Source: an uncultured Scytonema sp. (GTDB lineage Bacteria; Cyanobacteriota; Cyanobacteriia; Cyanobacteriales; Nostocaceae). Taken from it: a stretch of 39,975 nt of DNA. Below the pieces are notes generated by a model. The model worked only from the letters and a program-made list of their open reading frames with translations, ran no database searches and was not told the DNA's origin. The position numbers were made by a program, and so were the translations under genes. This document shows positions 33,427-39,975 of the stretch, one piece after another. Location: assembly GCA_937873135.1 (NCBI GenBank), contig CALMVQ010000329.1, positions 1 to 39,975 on the forward strand, written 5' to 3'. Position 1 is the first letter of the stretch, and each line of letters opens with the position of its first letter.

Positions 33427-34628
33427 AAGAACGTCCGTTTGATAACTACCGAGTCGCGATTACTGATCCCTCCCACTTCTTCGGACGTAGTGAACTCATA
33501 TATACTATGCTTAAGTCACCTTTCCAGGTGCGGATTCTCTTAGGGGGAAGGCGTTTGGGGAAAACGAGTGCCTTACGTGCTGTGGAGTGGAATTTACTGA
33601 ATCCAAGCACCAATTATCCTCGCCGCGCCTTTCCCATACTGATTAACCTTCAGTTAGAACAACCCAAAGACTTAGACAATCTACGTTATCTCCTCATTGC
33701 CAGACTCCGAGAAGCTATAGAACGTTGGCGAGAAGTGCCTCTAGCAGAAATGCGGCAAATGTATCGCGAGTTTTTGAGTCAAGTGAAGGGTGCTGAAGTG
33801 ACTCTCAGTTTCTTGAAACAATTAGATATTAAGTTTAACATTAATAATCCTGATTCCGAAAGACGTTTAAATAACGATAGCTTCCGGTTGGCTTTCCTAA
33901 AAACGACAGAGGAACTGCGAAAGTTAAATTTTCAGGGGGTTTGCTTTCTCATCGATGGTGCAGAGTTCATCGTCCGCCAAAGTTGGGCAACTGATGCTTG
34001 GTCTTACCTACGTGGCTTAAAAGATACCGACACTGCCATCAAACCTTGCTTAGGGCTTTTATTATCTGGCTATCGAGATTTGAAAGAGTACCAGCAACGC
34101 GTAGGTTCGCCACTATTAAATATAGCAGAGATTGAATGGTTGGCTCCCTTAAGCGATGAAGATGCAAAAAAACTGATTGGCGATCGCGCAGAACAAGAGA
34201 AAATATCTTTAAACGACGACAAAATGACCTCAGTGATACAATGGTCAGGATGCCATCCATACCTAACGCAACAATCACTCAACATTATTTTCGATTCTAA
34301 CCATCAAGAGTCTCGCACCGATCTGATTGACCAATTACTACAGCATCATGACAAAGACTTCTCCGCATGGTGGAATGCAGAACATCTGTCTGGTTGCTTT
34401 GGCGAAACTGAACGCACAGTCTACTCGGCCCTGATTCAGAAGCGAAAAGGAACTCTTAAGAGTTTAGCACAGTGTACGGGTTTCAATCGAGTTCAAGTGG
34501 CAGACGCTTTAGAAGTCATTGCTGGTACTGGTGTCATTCGGCAGTTAAAAGACGAGGAAGAGTCCTATACATTAGGTTCTCGCCTATTTGAGGAATGGGT
34601 GGTACAGCAGGAGCTTGTTAAAAGCTGA
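33411..34628 (+). CDS. P-loop ATPase with C-terminal winged-helix-like domain, partner of the NACHT protein
   Basis: A 405-residue soluble ATPase. The N-terminus YRVAITDPSHFFGRSELIYT carries the FGR motif of this AAA/STAND clade. Walker A is GGRRLGKT (45-52) and Walker B VCFLIDGAEFI (177-187, D182). LLLSGYRDLKEY (sensor 1 region) and SGCHPYLTQQ match the GGHP motif region. Residues 333-400 (ERTVYSALIQKRKGTLKSLA; RVQVADALEVIAGTGVIRQL; YTLGSRLFEEWV) form a winged helix-turn-helix-like domain. It resembles the second ATPase of the upstream protein, so it may be a duplicated module acting in trans. The start ATG lies 16 bases inside the upstream gene, so translation is coupled. The pair therefore probably works as one complex at the membrane; its output is unknown. 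Confidence 0.82.
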   Translation: MPDFVEERPFDNYRVAITDPSHFFGRSELIYTMLKSPFQVRILLGGRRLGKTSALRAVEWNLLNPSTNYPRRAFPILINLQLEQPKDLDNLRYLLIARLREAIERWREVPLAEMRQMYREFLSQVKGAEVTLSFLKQLDIKFNINNPDSERRLNNDSFRLAFLKTTEELRKLNFQGVCFLIDGAEFIVRQSWATDAWSYLRGLKDTDTAIKPCLGLLLSGYRDLKEYQQRVGSPLLNIAEIEWLAPLSDEDAKKLIGDRAEQEKISLNDDKMTSVIQWSGCHPYLTQQSLNIIFDSNHQESRTDLIDQLLQHHDKDFSAWWNAEHLSGCFGETERTVYSALIQKRKGTLKSLAQCTGFNRVQVADALEVIAGTGVIRQLKDEEESYTLGSRLFEEWVVQQELVKS

Positions 34629-34718
34629 CGTTAGCGGGAAGGGGTATTTCCGAGTTTTGCACAGAGCAGTGCATATTTGCGAGATCATTTAATTTTCTCT
34701 GTCAATCGAAAAACTTAT

Positions 34719-34956
34719 AGGACTTACGCATTGACAGGAAATACCAAAGATGGGGTATTGATTTCAGGCATTAAACCCTGATTTTTCGACACTTTTTAGG
34801 CGATGCCTGCGGCGGGCTACGCCTACGCTATTGATCCTCGGATAATTGATAAAAGCCTGAAACGACCTATTTTCGTTAAACTCGTCGAGGGAAGATTCCC
34901 CCGACGAGTTTAACGTTAATTCACAAGATAAGAAATTTGTACAGTGCGTAAGTTCT
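34719..34956. repeat. MITE-like element, family E, copy 2
   Basis: Ends AGGACTTACGCA and TGCGTAAGTTCT (11 of 12 pair) enclose about 214 bases. The core holds a GCGATGCCTGCGGCGGGCTA dispersed repeat and a strong hairpin. It has the same ends as 10674-10764, but a different, longer core. Confidence 0.7.
34874..34915. repeat. Strong hairpin within element E2
   Basis: CGTTAAACTCGTCG and CGACGAGTTTAACG are a perfect 14-bp stem, extended by GGG/CCC with one mismatch around a GAAGATT-type loop. The element is non-coding. Could fold as RNA or DNA cruciform. Confidence 0.65.
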
Positions 34957-35039
34957 AACTTAATACAGGAGCGTTCTTGGCGGTTCAATTTTCATCCCTG
35001 TTTTATGCAACACTGAAACTTTATCCCTGAGTAAGTGAT

Positions 35040-35194
35040 TTACAGCAGTTTTCACATTAATAGACTACATAACTTGTGTAGGGGCTTTCTTTGATATTAT
35101 ATCGGATGTACCCAGATATTATCTATATAAAACCCTTACCCACTCCAAAACGAACTGCCTCAACTGTGGTCTATACATCTGAAAATTGCTGTAA
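35040..35194. repeat. MITE-like element, family C, copy 2
   Basis: Ends TTACAGCAGTTTTCA and TGAAAATTGCTGTAA (14 of 15 pair). Read in reverse it shares TTACAGCAATTTTCAG and TAGACCACAG with copy 1 at 11214-11312, but the centre is different and longer. Confidence 0.65.
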
Positions 35195-35484
35195 ATGAAA
35201 AAATCTACGTACATATGAGTAAATAGATTTGTATATTCAACTAAGGTTAATTTTATAATTAAGTTTTTTCAGTAACAACTATCAATAGCTGGTTGACAAA
35301 TATGCAATATGCTGTTTTTATAAAGCTCAAATCAGTGCCTACGTCTGTAGCAATCCTTGCAGAAGTTGTGAGAAAATCTGAGACGTTGAGCGATCGCACC
35401 ACGCTGAACTCCCGCTCTCTCGTTGAATGCTATGCATGAGTCAGCATACATTTAAAGCAGAAGAAGCGGTGAAAAGCCAGATTT

Positions 35485-35604
35485 TATATTATGTCCGGTT
35501 AATTAACCATAATTTCGTAGACACTGCACCCCACGCCGCTTTGGCGTCAGCCACAAGCGGCGTGGGGTTCTTTTTCGCATAGGTGTGTTACCAGACATGA
35601 TATT
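35485..35604. repeat. MITE-like element, family B, copy 2
   Basis: Ends ATATTATGTCCGGTTAA and TTACCAGACATGATAT are imperfect inverted repeats matching copy 1 (25573-25711). The core has a strong palindrome, CCCCACGCCGC pairing with GCGGCGTGGGG. Element A2 follows after only 6 bases. Confidence 0.7.
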
Positions 35605-35610
35605 ACGTAG

Positions 35611-35703
35611 TGATAGCATTTCACGAAAATCTTGATACTATTCGCTCAAGAACTGCATCCCTTGCTTACCTAAATGTATCAACTTTAAAGTGAAACGGTA
35701 TGA
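35611..35703. repeat. MITE-like element, family A, copy 2
   Basis: Ends TGATAGCATTTCACGAAAA and TTTAAAGTGAAACGGTATGA are imperfect inverted repeats. Read in reverse it aligns with copy 1 at 25928-26046 at both ends, while the centres differ (no AGCAGAGGAG tract here). Confidence 0.7.
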
Positions 35704-35792
35704 TGGGATGGGTAACAAAATAATAAAGTTGTAAAGCTAGCGGGAGAGAGTACTCTCAAAGCGCGACTTCACTTGAAATTTGAGAGAGGGAA

Positions 35793-36722
35793 TTAGCTTT
35801 CGCACTTCATCCCTTCCTGAGTCAACATCTGTTCAAAGACGATCGCTAGTCGCGTCTGAAAACGCTGGCGGTGTTTTAGCTTCCAAACAGGTTGCACAAT
35901 TTCCAGCTTGTTGCCATCTCGATCTACAAGCCGAACAGCGTGAAGTGTAGATAGCCTGAGTTCTTTAAGTACCATTAACTCTGGAATTGCCGCAGCACCA
36001 ACACCGCTTTCAACAACTGCTTTCACCATCTCGCTACTGCTTAAGACAAGAGCAACGTTTAATTGATTTGGTTCGATTCCCCAATTTTGGAGGGCTTGGA
36101 GAAATATTTGCTGCGCCCCAGAGCCAGACTCACGCATTACCCAATTTGTTGTGACAAGTTCCTCTGGAGAAATTTCTGTCCGCTTAAACCAAGGGTGATA
36201 TTTGCCCACTACAATTTGTAGGCGATCGCGTCCCACAACTTCTTGTTCCAGACAATTTTTGAGAGAGGGTTTGATTTCTCCTGTGACTAAGCCCAAATCA
36301 AATCTTCCCGTTGCGGTTCCTTCGCCAATTTCTTCTGCATTACCCAACGTACAGTTGACAAATATGCCAGGATACTTTAATTTGAACTGGCTAATCTTAT
36401 CAGGTAGCCAGTAATTCCCAATGGTGAGACTCGATCCCAGCTTTAACTCACCTCGCTGTAAATTATTTAATTCTCGCAAGCCTCGCTCGGTTAACGCCAC
36501 TTGTTCAAGAATTTTCCGTGCTTCTACTTCTAGCAACTTGCCAGCTTCAGTGATTTCAATTTGGCGACTGATCCGATGGAATAGTCTCACTCCGTATTCT
36601 ATCTCCAAAGTTTGGATCGCTGCACTCACAGCAGGTTGAGTAATGTAAAGCGCCTCTGCCGCACGGGTAAAGTGCAGATGTTCTACGACTGCAAGAAAAA
36701 TTCGCAATTGCTCTAACGTCAT
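35793..36722 (-). CDS. LysR-family transcriptional regulator
   Basis: A 309-residue LysR regulator. The N-terminal winged HTH is canonical (MTLEQLRIFLAVVEHLHFTR, AAEALYITQPAVSAAIQTLE, GVRLFHRI). The C-terminal effector domain begins at GELKLGSSLTIGNYWLPDKI and contains the expected RFDLGLVTG and GVGAAAIPELM segments. It resembles the group that includes regulators of nitrogen and carbon assimilation in cyanobacteria, but the effector is not predictable. It is divergent from the APC-family permease with about 450 bases between starts. By the usual LysR arrangement it probably regulates that gene and itself. The C-terminus is complete. Confidence 0.92.
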   Translation of the reverse strand: MTLEQLRIFLAVVEHLHFTRAAEALYITQPAVSAAIQTLEIEYGVRLFHRISRQIEITEAGKLLEVEARKILEQVALTERGLRELNNLQRGELKLGSSLTIGNYWLPDKISQFKLKYPGIFVNCTLGNAEEIGEGTATGRFDLGLVTGEIKPSLKNCLEQEVVGRDRLQIVVGKYHPWFKRTEISPEELVTTNWVMRESGSGAQQIFLQALQNWGIEPNQLNVALVLSSSEMVKAVVESGVGAAAIPELMVLKELRLSTLHAVRLVDRDGNKLEIVQPVWKLKHRQRFQTRLAIVFEQMLTQEGMKCES

Positions 36723-37171
36723 TTTAGCTCTTTACCGTTGACTGAGCGATTGTTGTTTATCACTCTCGTCTTACCTCATTGATTATACGGTAAAACAACA
36801 GTATTACCGCAGAGCAATTTAAATTGCTTTGACGCACCTAGGAGCGTTTACTTAATCGCAATTACTCACCTCAGGTAAACTTTATAAGTATATCCTTAGC
36901 TGGATATTTAGTCATCAATATAACTCTCATATTCATTTGTCCTTCAATTCACCATAACTCTGATTGGCAAAAGGGTAAGGCTAAAATTAGCGTTACTTAA
37001 ACTGCCGTAAGTGAATCAAAAAAAAGTGACAAATATAACTTTTAACAGATGAATCATAAATTTAATCTATCACTGTGACAAAAAAGAGTATTTGCCTATA
37101 CCAATGGGGATCAGTAAAGTGATGTTGTGCCTGATCAAGGCATTCACCAGTTCAAATTGGACACGTTGCTT
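36723..37171. other. Divergent regulatory region between LysR gene and permease
   Basis: About 450 bases, AT-rich, no gene. It should hold both promoters and LysR binding sites. One partial palindrome at 36993-37015 is listed as a candidate operator. No confident -35/-10 pair is called. Confidence 0.5.
36993..37015. promoter_or_regulatory. Candidate LysR-type operator
   Basis: TTACTTA, 8 bases, TAAGTGA: an interrupted dyad (6 of 7 pair) in the divergent region, about 157 bases before the permease ATG. LysR sites are interrupted dyads of T-N11-A form. This fits loosely, and other dyads of similar quality would occur by chance. Confidence 0.25.
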
Positions 37172-38647
37172 ATGACTAAAGTTAAAAAAAGTGTTCACGG
37201 CTTAAAGCCAAACTGCCTTTCTTTTGGGGAAGTTTTAGCTCAATCCTTTGCCGTTATTGCACCGACAACAATAGCAGCATCTAATATTGGCTTAATAGTT
37301 GCGCTTTCTGGAAACGGCACTTGGCTAAGCTTTGTCATCGGTCTAATTGGACTGGTGTTTGTCAGTATTAATATTAATCAATTTGCCAGTCGTTCAGCGT
37401 CTCCTGGTTCACTTTACTCGTATATTGTTAAAGGACTCGGTCCCACGGCAGGTGTTATTTGCGGCTGGAGTTTGGTGCTGGCGTATCTATTTACAGGGAT
37501 GTCAGTGTTGTGCGGTTTTGCCAACTTCAGTGCGAGCTTGATTGGTCATTTGGGCATCCATCCGAGCAGTATTACACTGTTAGCTCTCGGCGCGGGGATT
37601 GCTTGGTATGCAGCTTACAAAGATGTCCAACTTTCAGCCGTAGCAATGTTGTGGATGGAGGGAGCCTCTCTGTTATTAATTGCCATCTTGTGCTTTGTTA
37701 TTTGGGCACACAAGGGTTTTGCGTTGGATATGCCACAACTTACCCTGCAAGGTGTAAATGCAGGTGGTGTGGCGTCAGGACTTGTGCTAGCATTGTTCGG
37801 CTTTTCTGGCTTTGAAAGTGCTACATCCTTGGGGGATGAAGCCAAAAAGCCATTGAAAACTATCCCCAGAGCCGTCATGGGTAGCACGATTCTGGCTGGT
37901 ATATTCTTTATTATGACAACGTATATTGAAGTACTGGGTTTTAGAGGCACAGGAGTCTCTATCACCACTAATGAAGAGCCTCTAAGTTTTTTATCGCAAC
38001 AAGTTGGGCTGGGATATTTAGGAGGATTGGTTGGCATTGGTGCTTTGTTTAGCTTCTTTGGTTGCGTGCTTGGGTGTATCAATCCTGCCGCGAGAGTGTT
38101 CTTTATGATGGCACGTCACGGGTTGTTCCACTCCAAACTGGGCGCAGCACACTCATCCAACAAAACACCTTACGTTGCAGTCACAATAGTTTCATTTTTG
38201 ACATTTCTAGTCCCTGCACTGATGTCCCTATTCCACGTCAAACTCTTCGATAGTATGGGTTATTTGGGGGCAATTTCTAGCTTCGGATTTTTAACGGTGT
38301 ATATCTTGATTTCTGTAGCATCTCCGATTTACCTGTATAGAATGAGAAAACTCCGTTCGCGAGATATCGTGTTCAGCGTATTGGGGGTTGGCTTCATGAT
38401 AATCCCGGTTGTAGGTAGTGTGGGAATTCCTGGCAGTACAATGTTCCCAGTTCCCAATGCCCCTTATAATATTTTTCCCTACATGTTCTTAATGTATCTT
38501 GTGGTGACTTGTGGATGGTTTGCGATGCAAAGGTTCCGTTCTCCAGAAGTTGTCCGCTCAATGCAGCGTGGAATTGATGAGATTCACGAGAAATTTACAA
38601 CCCCTACACCAGTAGTGATTTCTTCATCGCTTGAAGACGAACTCTAA
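37172..38647 (+). CDS. APC-superfamily amino acid permease
   Basis: About 491 residues with around 12 membrane segments. The first helix has SFAVIAPTTIAASNIGLIVA, the second WLSFVIGLIGLVFVSI, followed by ASPGSLYSYIVKGLGPTAGV, the conserved APC TM3 entry. LFGFSGFESATSLGDEAKKP matches the TM6 region with the consensus F-x-G-FE-x6-EA. It should import amino acids or polyamines in exchange for or with protons. The frame opens upstream at GTG 37127. The ATG at 37172 starts directly before a normal permease N-terminus (TKVKKSVHGLKPNCLSFGEV) and is preferred, though neither has a strong ribosome site. It is probably controlled by the divergent LysR regulator. Substrate unknown. Confidence 0.88.
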   Translation: MTKVKKSVHGLKPNCLSFGEVLAQSFAVIAPTTIAASNIGLIVALSGNGTWLSFVIGLIGLVFVSININQFASRSASPGSLYSYIVKGLGPTAGVICGWSLVLAYLFTGMSVLCGFANFSASLIGHLGIHPSSITLLALGAGIAWYAAYKDVQLSAVAMLWMEGASLLLIAILCFVIWAHKGFALDMPQLTLQGVNAGGVASGLVLALFGFSGFESATSLGDEAKKPLKTIPRAVMGSTILAGIFFIMTTYIEVLGFRGTGVSITTNEEPLSFLSQQVGLGYLGGLVGIGALFSFFGCVLGCINPAARVFFMMARHGLFHSKLGAAHSSNKTPYVAVTIVSFLTFLVPALMSLFHVKLFDSMGYLGAISSFGFLTVYILISVASPIYLYRMRKLRSRDIVFSVLGVGFMIIPVVGSVGIPGSTMFPVPNAPYNIFPYMFLMYLVVTCGWFAMQRFRSPEVVRSMQRGIDEIHEKFTTPTPVVISSSLEDEL

Positions 38648-38699
38648 TAACGTGTTTGGTTAATAGTTAATAGTTGATTGCAATTAACCATTAACCATC

Positions 38700-38723
38700 A
38701 ACCATCAACAATTAACGAACAAC
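38700..38723. repeat. 24-bp AT-rich dispersed repeat, copy 2
   Basis: Exact copy of 14766-14789, extended on the left by further TTAACCATTAACCATC-type units. It lies in the short gap between the permease and the CadD-family gene. Confidence 0.6.
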
Positions 38724-38740
38724 GTCATGGATAAACAAAA

Positions 38741-39460
38741 ATGAGCGAATTATCTACAGCAATTCCCATTGGGCTAACGACCTTCACTGCCACCAACATG
38801 GACGATCTTGTCATCCTGACATTGATTTTCTCCCAGATGAAGACAAATCTCCACAAGCACATTGTCGCTGGTCAGTATCTAGGTTTCACCGCCTTGGTCA
38901 TCGTCAGTCTTTCTGGTTTCTTCGGTAGCACGATCCTACCGCAACCCTGGATTGGATTGCTAGGTATTGCTCCGATGATGATTGGGTTCTATCGCTTACT
39001 ACATCAAGACACTGGTACAGAAGGGGAAGGGGAAGCGGAAACAGAACAGCCTGTTAACCGTTGGTTCACTTACTTTCTGTCTCCCCAAATATACAGTATG
39101 GCTGTAGTGACAATTGCCAACGGGGCAGATAACATCGCAATCTATGCGCCGTTGTTTGCCAGCACTACCAGGGAAAGCCTGGTGATCATCCTCACAGTGT
39201 TCTTCTCATTAGTAGGAGTTTGGTGCTATGCTGCTTTGCAGTTGACTCGCACACCTGCGATCGCCGATGTCCTGAATCGCTATGGCAATCAACTCGTTCC
39301 GTTTGTGCTGATGATCTTGGGTAGTTTCATTTTGATTGAGAGTCACACTTTGGAAAATCCTGGTTTAGCTGTACTCACTTTAGTTATATGCTGTATTTGT
39401 CTGTTAGTTTTGAGTAAGAACATTTGGAATCTGTTGCCTGCTGAATCAAGAGAAGGATAA
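38741..39460 (+). CDS. CadD-family cadmium/cation resistance transporter
   Basis: A 239-residue membrane protein with about six helices in two halves. Each half has the signature of the CadD (LysE superfamily) group: FTATNMDDLVILTLIFSQ in the first and TIANGADNIAIYAPLFAS in the second. The Asp/Asn residues are thought to form the cation path. A hydrophilic loop (DTGTEGEGEAETEQPVNRW) separates the halves. It probably exports Cd2+ or another divalent cation from the cytoplasm, although members in cyanobacteria have not all been tested. It lies 93 bases after the permease on the same strand. The start ATG has only a weak GGA upstream. Confidence 0.85.
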   Translation: MSELSTAIPIGLTTFTATNMDDLVILTLIFSQMKTNLHKHIVAGQYLGFTALVIVSLSGFFGSTILPQPWIGLLGIAPMMIGFYRLLHQDTGTEGEGEAETEQPVNRWFTYFLSPQIYSMAVVTIANGADNIAIYAPLFASTTRESLVIILTVFFSLVGVWCYAALQLTRTPAIADVLNRYGNQLVPFVLMILGSFILIESHTLENPGLAVLTLVICCICLLVLSKNIWNLLPAESREG

Positions 39461-39532
39461 AACGACGGAAATCCAAAACTAACACTAGGAAATGAATCTT
39501 CACTTTAAATCACGAGAAAATCATGAAAATCT

Positions 39533-39975
39533 TTAAAATCGCCATTGTTGTCCTGCTTTTTTTTATTAATTTAATGGTTGCCCAACCTTCATTTGCTGGT
39601 AAAAAATTAGCAGAAAATCCCGATTACATAGAAGTGTCACAAGCTTTAGACAGTCTCTTGCAGGACAAAGAAACGCAAGGTGCAACACCAGAAAATGCTC
39701 TGAAAATTGCCAATTTACAGTTTCAAAAATACATTTTGGAGACAGGAAAAGGTAAGGGAGTGTGCCGTAACGAAACCGGGACAACACTACTAGTCTACGG
39801 TCAGAAAAATAAAAAATCTCAGTCCACCTATGACAATGCTCTTTATCTTCTGCCAAATGGTCAAGAAACTGATGATGAATGGGATTGTGACGGCGTTTAC
39901 GTACCAAGTAATTTAAAGGTGACGGGAGCATCCCAATTTGGCAGAAACACATTATTCGCGAGGCTATCTCGCGAA
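39533..39975 (+). CDS. Exported hypothetical protein, 3' end outside the window
   Basis: An open frame of 147 complete codons running off the right edge. MKIFKIAIVVLLFFINLMVA followed by QPSFAGKK is a clear Sec signal peptide with cleavage after SFA. The mature part has a helical segment (IEVSQALDSLLQDKETQGAT; ALKIANLQFQKYILE), then VCRNETGTTLLVYGQKN and DDEWDCDGVYVP. The two Cys (in GVCRN and WDCDG) may form a disulphide. The family is not known to me. The last 21 bases form a perfect palindrome (TTCGCGAG, 5 bases, CTCGCGAA) of dispersed-repeat type, so the true C-terminus may have been replaced by a repeat. It lies about 70 bases after the CadD-family gene. Confidence 0.65.
39955..39975. 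repeat. 8-bp-arm palindrome at window edge
   Basis: TTCGCGAG-GCTAT-CTCGCGAA. It is part of a common cyanobacterial dispersed repeat class and lies inside the open frame of the last gene. The rest is beyond the window. Confidence 0.5.

Larger units (their letters stand above)
34629..35792. other. Non-coding gap packed with inverted-repeat elements
   Basis: About 1.2 kb without a gene. It contains, in order, element E2 (34719-34956) with an internal hairpin, element C2 (35040-35194), a HIP1-containing stretch (near 35390), element B2 (35485-35604) and element A2 (35611-35703). No transcription terminator with T-run was identified after the ATPase gene. Confidence 0.7.

Overview
The window looks like a chromosomal segment of a filamentous, Nostocales-type cyanobacterium. 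The reasons are frequent HIP1 octamers (GCGATCGC), a cyanobacterial-style AlaS, xisH/xisI-family genes, DUF4365, an M41-like orphan protease, and many short dispersed palindromic repeats in long intergenic gaps. No rRNA, tRNA or CRISPR array was recognised.

Region 1 (1-8.5 kb, minus strand) is an exopolysaccharide/glycan-modification locus read from 8472 downwards: a CapD-type nucleotide-sugar dehydratase, a sugar epimerase, a GT4 glycosyltransferase, an initiating sugar-phosphate transferase, a FemAB/GNAT-like transferase, a methyltransferase, a phytanoyl-CoA-dioxygenase-like enzyme and a second FemAB-like copy. The locus is decaying. A deletion joins capD, which has lost its C-terminus, to the epimerase, which has lost its NAD-binding loop. 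A metallo-hydrolase/Rieske gene is reduced to 54 codons that join its two ends. One PhyH-FemAB cassette appears duplicated and partly erased.

Region 2 (8.5-18.3 kb) holds a repeat-rich gap with a prolyl-oligopeptidase relic, a ferritin-like diiron protein, a NarL-type two-component pair whose kinase has two His-rich loops predicted outside the membrane, a methyltransferase, a small conserved protein, alaS and a small heavy-metal-binding protein.

Region 3 (18.3-26 kb) holds an IS4-type transposase tail, a secreted DUF1254 protein, a diguanylate cyclase with a degenerate receiver, an M41-like membrane protease and a catalase-like haem protein bracketed by 40-bp inverted repeats.

Region 4 (26-34.7 kb) resembles a defence/conflict island. 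It contains an AT-rich DUF4365 pair, a 12-codon relic of a type I restriction HsdR start, a vapBC pair with a frameshifted toxin, an antitoxin-like orphan, and xisH and xisI genes that each carry apparent compensating frameshifts. Among these stands an intact two-gene operon: a 1391-residue protein (signal peptide, HEAT repeats, transmembrane segment, NACHT-like NTPase, second P-loop ATPase, C-terminal helical domain) that overlaps a 405-residue ATPase with a C-terminal winged-helix-like domain. This pair is the best candidate for an undescribed system: a membrane-anchored STAND-type switch with an extracytoplasmic HEAT sensor.

Region 5 (34.7-40 kb) begins with a gap packed with MITE-like elements. 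It is followed by a LysR regulator divergent from an APC-family permease, a CadD-family transporter and a secreted protein that runs off the window edge.

At least three short element families (called A, B and C here), plus a fourth (E), occur twice each in the window. They shape several gene ends.
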